Below, piece after piece: positions 8,538-17,517 of a stretch of DNA of 64,000 bases (positions within the stretch are counted from its first letter, which is position 1; every line of letters begins with the position of its first letter). Both the position numbers and the translations under genes were made by a program. The notes beneath the pieces are model-generated. The model was not told where the DNA came from. It did no database searches and saw only the letters and a program-made list of their open reading frames with translations. Location of the stretch: positions 28,675 to 92,674 of the forward strand of contig JAFSEY010000014.1 of the NCBI GenBank assembly GCA_017435485.1. The letters run 5' to 3'. The DNA is from Bacilli bacterium (GTDB lineage: Bacteria > Bacillota_I > Bacilli_A > RF39 > UBA660).

Positions 8538-9911
8538 ATGGATATTAAAGATTTATTTGACAATATAGAAAAATATTTAGATCAAGAAATAGAGATAAAT
8601 GGATGGATTAGAAACCACCGTCGTCAAAAAGAATTTGGTTTTATTGATTTCTATGATGGAACATGTTTTGGTACTATCCAAGTAGTATACGATAATAAAT
8701 TAGAAAACTTTGATGAAATTCAAAAGATGCTTGTGGGAAGTGCCTTACAAATTAAAGGAACATTAATTAAATCAAACGGAAATCAAGATGTTGAAGTTCA
8801 AGCAAAAGCCATAACTTTACTTGGTGCTTGTCCAGACGATTACCCAATTCAACCTAAAAGACATACTAATGAATTCTTAAGAAGTGTGGCTTATTTAAGA
8901 CCAAGAACAAATCTATACAATAGTATTTTTAGAGTACGTAATGTGGCTTCATATGCAATTCATAAATATTTTCAAGAACATAACTATGTATATGTTCAAA
9001 CTCCATTAATTACGACTGCAGATTGCGAAGGCTCTGATCAAATGTTTAAAGTTACTACTTTAGATATGAATAACATTCCTAAAGAAGATGAAAAAGCTAA
9101 CTTTAAAGAAGATTTATTTGGCAAACAGGCTTATATAACCGGTTCAGGACAGTTACATGGTGAAACTTTTGCAATGGCTTATAAAAAAATTTATACATTT
9201 GGTCCAACATTTAGAACTGAAAACTCTAATACTAAAATTCATGCTAACGAATTTTGGATGATTGAACCAGAGATAGCATTCTGTGATTTAGAAGGCTTAA
9301 TGAATATTGAAGAAGATATGCTTAAATATGTTGTAGGGTATGTTTTAGATAAATGCTCTAAAGAAATAGCCTTCTTTGATAAATTTGTTAATCCTGGACT
9401 TAAAGATAAACTAACTAAACTAGTAAATAGTAAATTTACTAAAATTTCACATAAAGATGCCGTAGATTTACTTTTAGCAGCCGATCGCAAATGGGAATTT
9501 TTACCTTCTTATGAAGACGATATTGCTAAAGAACACGAAAAATACTTAACTGAACACTTTAATGGTCCTGTATTTATTACAAACTGGCCAAAAGATATTA
9601 AAGCTTGGTACATGAAACTTAATGATGATGGTAAAACAGTTGCAGCTGTAGATTTAGTTGTCCCAGAAGCTGGCGAATTAATGGGCGGAAGTCAAAGAGA
9701 AGAAAATTATAATGTTTTAATGGAAAGAGCCAAAGAACTTGGTGTAGATGTCGATTCAGTTTCTTGGTACATGAATTTAAGAAAATATGGTACATGTGTT
9801 CATGCTGGATTTGGAATGGGATTTGAAAGATTATTAATCTATTTAACAGGAGTAGATAACATTCGTGATGTAATTCCATATCCTAGAACACCTGGAAACT
9901 GTGAATATTAA
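8538..9911 (+). CDS. asnS: Asparaginyl-tRNA synthetase
   Basis: About 457 residues, class IIb synthetase: OB-fold domain (1-115) then a catalytic core with FRTENSNTKIHANEFWMIEPE (motif 2 region) and a C-terminal GFGMGFERLLIYLTG (motif 3). The lack of a GAD insertion and the overall length distinguish it from AspRS. Start at 8538 follows AAAGGTGAT; an in-frame GTG at 8529 lies within that binding site. With AsnRS and AsnA both encoded here, GatCAB downstream is probably needed for Gln-tRNA-Gln rather than Asn-tRNA-Asn. Confidence 0.96.
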   Translation: MDIKDLFDNIEKYLDQEIEINGWIRNHRRQKEFGFIDFYDGTCFGTIQVVYDNKLENFDEIQKMLVGSALQIKGTLIKSNGNQDVEVQAKAITLLGACPDDYPIQPKRHTNEFLRSVAYLRPRTNLYNSIFRVRNVASYAIHKYFQEHNYVYVQTPLITTADCEGSDQMFKVTTLDMNNIPKEDEKANFKEDLFGKQAYITGSGQLHGETFAMAYKKIYTFGPTFRTENSNTKIHANEFWMIEPEIAFCDLEGLMNIEEDMLKYVVGYVLDKCSKEIAFFDKFVNPGLKDKLTKLVNSKFTKISHKDAVDLLLAADRKWEFLPSYEDDIAKEHEKYLTEHFNGPVFITNWPKDIKAWYMKLNDDGKTVAAVDLVVPEAGELMGGSQREENYNVLMERAKELGVDVDSVSWYMNLRKYGTCVHAGFGMGFERLLIYLTGVDNIRDVIPYPRTPGNCEY

Positions 9912-9922
9912 GGAGGTATATT

Positions 9923-10219
9923 ATGAGTAAGTTTACCAAAGAAATGGTAGATGATTATGCAAACAAATTATTAATCGGCCTTACGGAAGAAGAAAATAAA
10001 TTAGTTTTAGATGAGTTTGAGCAAATTGATAAACAAATCGATTTAATAAATGAAATTCCTAATATTGAAAACGTAACTCCAATGACTCATGCATTAGATA
10101 ATTTTGTAACTTTCTTAAGAGATGACGAAGCAAAAACATCTGATGATATTGATGATATTTTAGCTAATGCTAAAGATGTTGAAGGAAGAGAAATTCAAAT
10201 TCCAAAGGTGGTTGATTAA
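9923..10219 (+). CDS. gatC: Glutamyl/aspartyl-tRNA amidotransferase subunit C
   Basis: A 98-residue helical protein with the GatC pattern: an N-terminal helix around LLIGLTEEENKL, then QIDLINEIPNIENVTPMTHAL and a C-terminal loop that wraps around GatA. It stabilises the GatAB heterodimer in transamidation of mischarged Glu-tRNA-Gln. It starts after an AAGGAGGT site and is followed 1 bp later by gatA. Confidence 0.93.
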   Translation: MSKFTKEMVDDYANKLLIGLTEEENKLVLDEFEQIDKQIDLINEIPNIENVTPMTHALDNFVTFLRDDEAKTSDDIDDILANAKDVEGREIQIPKVVD

Positions 10220-10220
10220 G

Positions 10221-11687
10221 ATGTCTAATATGAATAAAACAATTAAAGAATTACACGAGCTTTTAAAAAATGGTGAAATTACTAGTGAAGAATTAGTCAA
10301 AGAATCATTAGAAAAAGCTCATCAATTACAAGAAGAGTGTAATGCTTTCGTAACAATTATTGATGATGCCAATCCAGAAAAAGTAACAGATAACTTACTT
10401 TCAGGAATTCCTTATGGAATAAAAGATAACTATAGTACTAAAGGAATACTAACTACTGGTTCTTCAAACACTTTAAAAGATTATGTTCCATACTTTAACG
10501 CTACAGCCATTGAAAAGTTAAATAAAGCTGGAGCAGTTAAAGTAACCAAAACAGTTATGGATGAATTTGGCATGGGCGGAACTGGAACTACAGGACACAC
10601 TGGAATAGTTCTAAATCCATGGGATAAAACCAGAATTTGTGCTGGTTCTTCTGCCGGAAGCGCTTGTGCCGTTGCTGCTGGAGTTTATCCCTATGCTTTA
10701 GGTACCGATACAGGAGATTCTATCCGTAAACCAGCTGCTTACTGCGGAATTGTTGGATATAAACCAACCTACGGAATGATATCACGTTATGGGGTATTTC
10801 CATTTGCATCTAGCTTAGATCACCTAGGAGTGCTTGCAAGAAATGTCGAAGACTGTGCTATTGTTGTGGACGAAATGAAAGGCATTGATGAAAAAGATAT
10901 GACTTCATGGGACTCTAAAGATATCAATTTATTTGCCAATTTAAAAGAAGAAACTGAAGGCAAAAAACTTTGTTATATTAAAGAATTATGTGATATTTCT
11001 AGTTATCCAAATGCTGATGAAGAATTAAAACTACACTTAGAAAACTTTCATAAGACAATTCAAAAATGTCGAGATTTAGGTATAGAAGTTGAAGAGGTAA
11101 GCGTAGATAGAAAATTATTAAATGCTTTATTTAGTACATATATCGTTATTTATTCAGCAGAAGCATCAAGCAACATGAGCAATTTAACAGGTATTATTTT
11201 TGGACCTCGCGGAAATGCTGATAACTACATTGATATGATTAAAGATCATCGAACAAATGGTTTTTCAACGTTGATTAAAAGAAGATTTATAATTGGTTCA
11301 TATGTTCTTCAAAAAGAAAATATGGAAAGATATTTTAAAAATGCCCAAAGAATCAGAAGACTAGCCGTTGATATTTGGAAAGATTTATATAAAAAATACG
11401 ATGCAGTTATATCTCCAGTAGGAATTGGACCAGCTAAAAAAATAGAAGATATTAATAAATCGCACGATACAAATACTGTAACTTTAGATGAATATCTATG
11501 TATTGCCAATTTTGGAGGATTCCCATCAATAACAATTCCTAATGGCTTTGTAAATAATTTACCAGTAGGAGTAAACATTACCGGAAACTGTTTTGATGAT
11601 TCCAACGTTTTAAATATCGCCTATACATTAGAAAATGCCTTAGGATACAAAAATCAAATTGCAAAGGAAGTGAAAAATAATGAGTAA
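10221..11687 (+). CDS. gatA: Glutamyl/aspartyl-tRNA amidotransferase subunit A
   Basis: A 488-residue amidase-signature protein that supplies ammonia from glutamine to GatB. The catalytic Lys lies in GIPYGIKDNYS, and the Ser/cis-Ser pair in CAGSSAGSA and GTDTGDSIRKPA, where most GatA proteins read DTGGSIRQPA; the Gly-to-Asp and Gln-to-Lys changes next to the cis-Ser are unusual for Firmicutes and may be lineage variants. Start at 10221 follows AAAGGTGG; the longer frame from 10167 would overlap gatC by 53 bp. It overlaps gatB by 8 bp. Confidence 0.96.
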   Translation: MSNMNKTIKELHELLKNGEITSEELVKESLEKAHQLQEECNAFVTIIDDANPEKVTDNLLSGIPYGIKDNYSTKGILTTGSSNTLKDYVPYFNATAIEKLNKAGAVKVTKTVMDEFGMGGTGTTGHTGIVLNPWDKTRICAGSSAGSACAVAAGVYPYALGTDTGDSIRKPAAYCGIVGYKPTYGMISRYGVFPFASSLDHLGVLARNVEDCAIVVDEMKGIDEKDMTSWDSKDINLFANLKEETEGKKLCYIKELCDISSYPNADEELKLHLENFHKTIQKCRDLGIEVEEVSVDRKLLNALFSTYIVIYSAEASSNMSNLTGIIFGPRGNADNYIDMIKDHRTNGFSTLIKRRFIIGSYVLQKENMERYFKNAQRIRRLAVDIWKDLYKKYDAVISPVGIGPAKKIEDINKSHDTNTVTLDEYLCIANFGGFPSITIPNGFVNNLPVGVNITGNCFDDSNVLNIAYTLENALGYKNQIAKEVKNNE

Positions 11688-13113
11688 ATATGAAGCAACA
11701 ATCGGTTTAGAACTTCACTGCGAATTAAAAAGTAACTCAAAAGTTTTTTCACCTTCTAAAAACAGCTATGATGTAACACCAAATAACAATGTATGCGCTA
11801 TTGATTTAGCATTTCCCGGAACATTACCGGTCGTTAATAAAGAATGTGTTAAAAAAGCATTAATGATGAGCATGGCTCTAAATTGTAAACAACCAGAATA
11901 TATGTGTTTTGATCGTAAAAACTATTATTACCCAGATCTACCTAAGGGATACCAAATTACGCAATTTTATAATCCCGTTGGTACAAATGGAGAAATTTTA
12001 ATTAACTACGATGGTAAAGAAGTACCAATTCAAATCCATGAAATTCATTTAGAAGAGGATACCGCAGCTCTAGAACACTTATATAATACAACTACCCTTG
12101 ATTATAATAGAGCAGGGGTCCCACTATTAGAACTAGTAACTGAACCTTGTATCACTTGTGCAGAGGAAGCTATTGCATTTATCGAAACAATTATTGGAAT
12201 GTATCGTTATTGCGACATATCTGAAGTAGATACCAAAAAAGGTCAATTAAGATGTGACGTTAACGTGTCAATTAAAGAAGTGGGAAGTAATGAATTAGGA
12301 ACTAAAGTTGAAGTTAAAAATGTCAATTCCCTTTCTAATATTGCGAAAACAATTGATTATGAAATCGAAAGACAAACAGCTTTAGCAGAAGCAGGTCGAT
12401 ATGATGAAGTTGTTCAAGAAACGAGAAGATTTGATGAAGCTACTGGTACAACGATTCATATGCGTTCCAAAGCTGATGCCATCGACTATAAATATTTTCC
12501 TGAGCCAAATATTCCTCCAATTAAAATTGATGCACAATGGTTAGAAGATATCAGAAGAGAAATTCCTGCGCTTCAAAACGATAGGAGAAAAATCTATACA
12601 AGCGAGTATGGATTAGACGAATATGATACAAATATTATTATTAAAGATAAAAATCACGCCGATTATTTTGAAAAATGTTTAGAATTAGGAATTGATGCTA
12701 AAACAGCTTCTAACTGGTTTATTGTTCAAATTTTAGGTTATTTAAATAAAAACTATATAGATATTACGGAATTTTATTTAAAACCTGAAGATTTAAAAGT
12801 AATTATAGATGAAATTAATAAAGGAACCATTTCAAATAAACAAGCTAAAGAAATATTTACTAAAGCTTGTGATGAAAAAGTTAGTCCAACAAAATTAATT
12901 TCCCAAGAAGATAGCCAAATATCCGATAGAAATAAATTAGAAGAAATAATTAATAACATCTTAAATAATAATCAAGCTCAAATTGAAGCATATCATAACG
13001 GAAAAACAAACCTTTTTGATTTCTTTGTTGGACAAGTTATGAAAGAAACTAGAGGAAAAGCTAATCCAGTTATAACAAATGAAATTTTAAATGAAAAATT
13101 GAATAATAATTAA
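11680..13113 (+). CDS. gatB: Glutamyl/aspartyl-tRNA amidotransferase subunit B
   Basis: A 477-residue GatB: the N-terminal kinase-like cradle begins ATIGLELHCELKSNSKVFSP and contains DRKNYYYPDLPKGYQITQ and the DYNRAGVPLLELVTEP signature; a helical domain and a C-terminal YqeY-like tail (ending TRGKANPVI) follow. It activates the glutamyl group on mischarged tRNA-Gln with ATP and transfers ammonia. Its ATG overlaps the gatA stop, and it is the last gene of the operon before a terminator. Confidence 0.97.
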   Translation: MSKYEATIGLELHCELKSNSKVFSPSKNSYDVTPNNNVCAIDLAFPGTLPVVNKECVKKALMMSMALNCKQPEYMCFDRKNYYYPDLPKGYQITQFYNPVGTNGEILINYDGKEVPIQIHEIHLEEDTAALEHLYNTTTLDYNRAGVPLLELVTEPCITCAEEAIAFIETIIGMYRYCDISEVDTKKGQLRCDVNVSIKEVGSNELGTKVEVKNVNSLSNIAKTIDYEIERQTALAEAGRYDEVVQETRRFDEATGTTIHMRSKADAIDYKYFPEPNIPPIKIDAQWLEDIRREIPALQNDRRKIYTSEYGLDEYDTNIIIKDKNHADYFEKCLELGIDAKTASNWFIVQILGYLNKNYIDITEFYLKPEDLKVIIDEINKGTISNKQAKEIFTKACDEKVSPTKLISQEDSQISDRNKLEEIINNILNNNQAQIEAYHNGKTNLFDFFVGQVMKETRGKANPVITNEILNEKLNNN

Positions 13114-13146
13114 GAAGTGTAGCCAAAGCGCATTTCTTTTATTTTA
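13112..13146 (+). terminator. Terminator of the hisS-gatB operon
   Basis: GAAGTG (13114-13119) pairs with CATTTC (13131-13136) with one G-T wobble, directly after the gatB stop, and is followed by TTTTATTTT. Confidence 0.6.
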
Positions 13147-13154
13147 TGAATTTT

Positions 13155-13183
13155 TTGACAAACTATTTTAGTTATGATATTAT
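13155..13183 (+). promoter_or_regulatory. SigA promoter of the 13.2 kb gene
   Basis: TTGACA (13155-13160) and TATTAT (13178-13183) are separated by 17 bp, ending 26 bp before the start codon at 13210, with an AAAGGAGA ribosome binding site between. Confidence 0.75.
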
Positions 13184-13209
13184 AACTCCCGTTTAAAAGG
13201 AGAAAGAAT

Positions 13210-14199
13210 ATGGAAAAAAATGAAAATAAAGCTTTATATGCAGAAGCATTAAAAAGCAAAAGTTTTAATGCTGAACAATTAGCTAAAATTATCGAAATTG
13301 AATTAGATACAATTTTAACCGAATTAAATAATGTTGCGTTAAAATATAATATATGTGCTAAAACACCTGGAAAATATTCACCTGAAATAGCTCAATTAAT
13401 TATGAAAAAATATAACATTTTGCAACAAGCTATTAAAAATAATCCTGAATTAGGAATTAGCTTATGGTTAGATAATAAATATGAGTTTTTAACAGAAACC
13501 CAAGAAAATAAAGATTTTAGAAATTTTTGGTTGACATCCTCATCTTTAAGCAATGATGCTCGAATAAGCAAAATTCCTGATGATAAAATCTTTAATGATT
13601 TATTAAAATCAAATATGGCAACTAAAAATATTGCTATTGAGTCAGGTTTTTATTGTATCCTAGCTGAAATGCATGATATTTTTCATAACAGTGATAAATT
13701 TCTTCTTCCAGTTTATGATAGCCTTTCAGTAGATCAACTTCCAATCCCCTTAAGTTATAATTATAGTAATATTGAAAATGCAAGATCTTTAATAAAATTC
13801 ACAGAAAGCATCTCCAAAAAATTTACTAAATTTGAAAAACCTTATTTAATAAAAGCACTTGAGATAAGTAAACAACAATTTTTAAGAAACTGGGCATCTG
13901 AAGCTTTAATCCCGCGTAAAGATTTATATGCTTATAAAGAAAAAGAAAAAGAAATTTTAGTAGATGCTAATATAAACGGAATGTTAGAAGCTTTAATTGA
14001 TTCTCAAAAAGACGCTTTTTGTTTTGGAACTCTTTCTGATAAGGCTCGTAAATCATTCTCAGTTTCAGGATATAATCCTGAAAATCCAGAACATGCGCAT
14101 ATGCATAGCATATTTACTCACTACATGACAACAGAAGAATTACAAAGTTCACCAGCAGAATTAAAAAAGGTTTTAGCAAAATTTAGAATGGAAAAGTAA
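13210..14199 (+). CDS. Uncharacterised soluble protein upstream of HerA
   Basis: I do not recognise this 329-residue protein. It has no signal peptide or membrane helix and looks mainly helical. The N-terminal 60 residues (LKSKSFNAEQLAKIIEIELDTIL and a following helix) could form a helix-turn-helix-like domain; the middle has an HDIFHN string and the C-terminus a cluster of His residues (ENPEHAHMHSIFTHYM). No nuclease motif such as that of NurA, the usual HerA partner, is visible. It has its own consensus promoter and an AT-rich hairpin at its end, so it is probably a separate transcription unit from herA 61 bp downstream. Confidence 0.75.
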   Translation: MEKNENKALYAEALKSKSFNAEQLAKIIEIELDTILTELNNVALKYNICAKTPGKYSPEIAQLIMKKYNILQQAIKNNPELGISLWLDNKYEFLTETQENKDFRNFWLTSSSLSNDARISKIPDDKIFNDLLKSNMATKNIAIESGFYCILAEMHDIFHNSDKFLLPVYDSLSVDQLPIPLSYNYSNIENARSLIKFTESISKKFTKFEKPYLIKALEISKQQFLRNWASEALIPRKDLYAYKEKEKEILVDANINGMLEALIDSQKDAFCFGTLSDKARKSFSVSGYNPENPEHAHMHSIFTHYMTTEELQSSPAELKKVLAKFRMEK

Positions 14200-14220
14200 A
14201 TTAATTTTTACTTTTTTTAT
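14190..14220 (+). terminator. AT-rich terminator
   Basis: AAAAGTAAA (14193-14201) and TTTTTACTTTTTTT (14206-14219) form a short A/T hairpin followed by T residues, overlapping the stop codon of the preceding gene. Confidence 0.5.
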
Positions 14221-14226
14221 TTGCTA

Positions 14227-14235
14227 TGGTATAAT
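14227..14235 (+). promoter_or_regulatory. Extended -10 promoter of herA-like gene
   Basis: TGGTATAAT at 14227-14235 is a full extended -10 element (TGnTATAAT), 25 bp before the start codon. No convincing -35 is seen. Confidence 0.6.
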
Positions 14236-14260
14236 TTTATACATAATAGAGGTGACTAGT

Positions 14261-16042
14261 ATGTTTGGAAGAATTTTATATATTTCTGATAACATTGCAG
14301 AAGTAGAAAATGTAGCACAAGGAACAATTACAGCTGACTTAATGAATGTTCACGTAATTTTTGAATCACAAGATCAAAGAATTTTAGGAGAAATTACCGA
14401 ATTAAACGATAAAACCATGAAAATAAGGTTTTTAGGAGAATACATTAACGGTAAATACGTAAATGGTATCATGCGTAAACCATTATTATCTTCTAAAATA
14501 AGAATTATTAGTAATAATGAATTATTAGAATTAGTAGGGCAACCTACTAATAAAAGTTTTACTTTAGGAAAAAGTGCAGTATATAAAAACTATACCATTT
14601 ATCCGGAAATAAATAGTTTTTTTTCCAGCCATCTAGCGATATTTGGAAACTCAGGAAGTGGTAAATCTTGTGGAGTAGCTAGAATTGTTCAAAATGTATT
14701 TTCTAATCCAAGCATGTTATCATCTAATGCTAATCTATTTATTTTTGATGCATATGGCGAATATAAAAATGCCTTTGCAGCTATAAGTAATTACAATGAA
14801 AACTATAATTATAAATTTATAACTACAAAACCAGAAGATGAAAATGATTTTCTACTTCAAATTCCAACTCATTTGCTTACTTTAGATGATTGGGCATTAA
14901 TGTTACAAGCATCTAATCATAGTCAACTACCAATCATTGAAAGAACTATTAAGCTAGCTAAGATTTTTGCTCAAAATGACCAAGCTGCTCAAACATATAA
15001 AAATCATTTAATAGCAAAAGCTTTACTAGCCGTACTATTTAGTAGTGAAACAACCGCCTTAAAGAAAAATCAAATCTTTACTATTATTGAAGTATGTAAT
15101 ACACCAGAATTTAACTTTGGTAGTGTAATTCCTGGATTAGGTTATACTAGAACATTAAGTGAATGCTTTGAAATAGATTCAAACGGAAACTTTGGTGAAA
15201 GCGTTTTAATTACTAATTATATTCTAAGTTTTATCAAAGATGATATTGAAAATATTTCCGTACCAACGGATAGTTTCTATTCCATTAGAGATTTTGCTAA
15301 AGCCATGGAATTTACTTTGATTAGTGAAGGATTCCAAAACAATGATAATTTATATTCAGACTCAATTATCTTAAAAGTACGTTTAAATGCAATTATAACA
15401 AGTAAAGTAGGTAGCTATTTTGAAGGTAATGGTTATACACCAGTTGAAAAATATATTTCATCATTAATTGATAAACGTGGTAAAAAATCACAAATTATTA
15501 ATATTAACTTAGAGGATATTGATGATGTCTATGCTAAAGTAATAGTTAAAATATTCTGTCGCTTATTATTTGAATATAATAAGAATCGTAAAGAAAGAGC
15601 TCAAGTGCCATATCATTTATTCTTAGAAGAAGCTCATAGATACATTCAAAAAGATTCCGACACATTCTTAATCGGATACAACATCTTTGATCGTATCGCT
15701 AAAGAAGGAAGAAAATACGGTGTTATTTTAGATATAATTAGTCAACGTCCAGTTGAAATATCAGATACAGTTATAGCTCAGTGTTCAAACTTCTTAATCT
15801 TTAAAATGACCCATCCATTAGATATAAAATACATTGAAGAAATGTTACCTAATATCTCTAGTGATGTAATTGAAAAGCAAAAAGTATTACAACCAGGAAG
15901 CTGTGTAGGCTTTGGAGGAGCATTCAAAATCCCAATGATAGTTAAACTAGACATGCCAAATCCATCACCATCATCAGCAAACTGTGATGTATCAAAATGT
16001 TGGGCAAACAATAATCAAATAGAAAACGGAAACGAGGTTTAA
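14261..16042 (+). CDS. HerA-type (DUF87) hexameric DNA translocase ATPase
   Basis: A 593-residue ATPase. The N-terminal 110 residues form a beta-rich HAS-barrel-like domain, followed by Walker A (AIFGNSGSGKSCGVARIV, about residues 127-144), a DAYGEY segment typical of the HerA/FtsK group, and Walker B HLFLEEAHRYI (about 450). Family members drive DNA translocation in end resection (archaeal HerA-NurA) or in bacterial defence with SIR2 or DUF4297 nucleases. No nuclease gene is adjacent. Start at 14261 follows AGAGGTGA; a GTG at 14252 lies within that site. The downstream membrane-anchored gene begins 2 bp after the stop and is probably cotranscribed. Confidence 0.88.
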   Translation: MFGRILYISDNIAEVENVAQGTITADLMNVHVIFESQDQRILGEITELNDKTMKIRFLGEYINGKYVNGIMRKPLLSSKIRIISNNELLELVGQPTNKSFTLGKSAVYKNYTIYPEINSFFSSHLAIFGNSGSGKSCGVARIVQNVFSNPSMLSSNANLFIFDAYGEYKNAFAAISNYNENYNYKFITTKPEDENDFLLQIPTHLLTLDDWALMLQASNHSQLPIIERTIKLAKIFAQNDQAAQTYKNHLIAKALLAVLFSSETTALKKNQIFTIIEVCNTPEFNFGSVIPGLGYTRTLSECFEIDSNGNFGESVLITNYILSFIKDDIENISVPTDSFYSIRDFAKAMEFTLISEGFQNNDNLYSDSIILKVRLNAIITSKVGSYFEGNGYTPVEKYISSLIDKRGKKSQIININLEDIDDVYAKVIVKIFCRLLFEYNKNRKERAQVPYHLFLEEAHRYIQKDSDTFLIGYNIFDRIAKEGRKYGVILDIISQRPVEISDTVIAQCSNFLIFKMTHPLDIKYIEEMLPNISSDVIEKQKVLQPGSCVGFGGAFKIPMIVKLDMPNPSPSSANCDVSKCWANNNQIENGNEV

Positions 16043-16044
16043 AA

Positions 16045-17232
16045 ATGAAAAAGATAGAAAAATATATAATAGCAGTAATTACATTAATCGCAATTGGAGC
16101 AATAGGAACATCAGTTTACTTTATAAAACCAATTGATAATCCAAATAATAACGAAAAAAATAAGAATGAAATTCTAGAAGAGTTTATACCAAATGAAGAA
16201 GCATCAAATAAAAATGAAGAAGATGAAAATATTTCAACCAAAACAACGTTAACATTTTACAAAAATGATAGTAAATTATCATCATTTAAGTGTGATGGAG
16301 AATGTTATGTTCAAAGTTTTGAAGAAGAAAATTCTGAAACATCTGATTATTACGTAAAAATTCAAAAAGAAAATGATGATGAAAAAATAAAGTATCTTGA
16401 AATAGACGAAAATCTAAATGTGATTATTAATTATTGTCAAAATGAGATATGTGATGCAATGTTTGAAGACTATCACGATACTCAATTTTATAATAACAAC
16501 GAAAGAAAAAACGCAGGAAAAGTTTTAATATATAATATTAAGAGCGGAAAATATGACGAATATACCAATATTTCACATGCTGACACACAAAATAACATGC
16601 TTTTTTTAGGAAAAGAAATTAATGAAAATCAAAATAACGAAGAATATATCTATACATTAATATTATCCGATGGATTTTCACGTGAACTTACAACAAAACC
16701 AGCATTAATATGTTATGGAGACTGTGTTAACTGGAATTATCCAGATGATAAAAATGTGTTTTATAGTTTAAAAAACAATAAATTTGGCATAGAAGATATA
16801 AAAACAGGGGAAATGATTGTTGAACATGAATACGAAGAAATTTATAGTTATGACAATAATACCTATGTTGCAAAAAAGAACGGTTTGTATAATGCATATA
16901 ATTCTAAGACGAATACTAAAATATTTAAAAATAACTACAAAATAGTTTCTAAAATAAATGATAATTCTTATATAGTTTTAGATAATCATATAATTAAAGT
17001 TATAAACGAAAAAGAACAAGTTATTTCTAAAAATAATATTGAATTTAAAGAAATGTGCGATGTTTATCCAAGAGTTTGCAATGGATACTATATTTCTGAA
17101 GAAAAAGGAAAATATTATATTAATATTTGTTCTGCCGATGTAGTAGATGAAAATATGTGGGCTGAAGAATATGAAATACTACAATACGGCTACGATCCAA
17201 AAACTCAAATGTTTGAAATTGTTAAAGAGTAG
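16045..17232 (+). CDS. Membrane-anchored protein with WG-like repeats
   Basis: A 395-residue protein with a single N-terminal membrane helix (residues 7-27), an acidic Asn/Glu linker (30-60) and a large presumably extracytoplasmic domain. The C-terminal half has repeats such as NNKFGIEDIKTGEMIVEHEY and KKNGLYNAYNSKTN, resembling the degenerate strand repeats of WG-repeat proteins (G-x-y followed by a turn and an acidic strand). Six to eight Cys residues in CDGECY, CQNEICD, CYGDC and CDVYPRVC could form disulfides. Function is not known. It follows the HerA-type gene with 2 bp spacing, suggesting a shared transcript. Confidence 0.75.
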   Translation: MKKIEKYIIAVITLIAIGAIGTSVYFIKPIDNPNNNEKNKNEILEEFIPNEEASNKNEEDENISTKTTLTFYKNDSKLSSFKCDGECYVQSFEEENSETSDYYVKIQKENDDEKIKYLEIDENLNVIINYCQNEICDAMFEDYHDTQFYNNNERKNAGKVLIYNIKSGKYDEYTNISHADTQNNMLFLGKEINENQNNEEYIYTLILSDGFSRELTTKPALICYGDCVNWNYPDDKNVFYSLKNNKFGIEDIKTGEMIVEHEYEEIYSYDNNTYVAKKNGLYNAYNSKTNTKIFKNNYKIVSKINDNSYIVLDNHIIKVINEKEQVISKNNIEFKEMCDVYPRVCNGYYISEEKGKYYINICSADVVDENMWAEEYEILQYGYDPKTQMFEIVKE

Positions 17233-17309
17233 ACAATTAATCTAATAAAAAAGAACATGTAAACATATGTAAAAAATACATAAGGAATTACATATTATTA
17301 TAATATTTG

Positions 17310-17318
17310 TGTTATAAT
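17310..17318 (+). promoter_or_regulatory. Extended -10 promoter of 6S RNA
   Basis: TGTTATAAT (17310-17318) is a perfect extended -10 element and would start transcription at about 17325, exactly where the RNA closing stem begins. A weak TTACAT lies at 17288-17293. Confidence 0.65.
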
Positions 17319-17323
17319 ATAAA

Positions 17324-17503
17324 TGCCTGAGAAGAGTAGTTTGTTTTATATAAAACCGACTAAGATAAAATATAGGGAATCTAATTGATGTATTGTGTTG
17401 AAGACTGATCCATTAAGTGAATCAGAATCCTAATATGCATCATGTGATGCCCACCTCGCGAGAGCGGGTTTTTATCACTGACAGACTCCTTCTTGGGTTT
17501 TTA
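17324..17503 (+). ncRNA. ssrS: 6S RNA
   Basis: About 180 nt with the 6S fold: a closing stem of CCTGAGAAGAGT (17326-17337) with ACTCCTTCTTGGG (17485-17497) and one bulged C, and a long upper hairpin formed by GATGTATT with AATATGCATC around CTGAT/ATCAG (17405-17427). 6S RNA binds the SigA holoenzyme by mimicking an open promoter. The closing stem is followed by TTTTTATTT, which can act as the terminator. Location next to tcdA and rarA corresponds to that of the second Bacillus 6S RNA (bsrB), between aspS/tcdA and rarA. The fold was traced by eye. Confidence 0.8.
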
Positions 17504-17517
17504 TTTGGAGGTAACCT

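Noticed and set aside
13210..14199. NurA-type nuclease as HerA partner
   Set aside because: No NurA active-site pattern is visible, and the gene has separate transcription signals.
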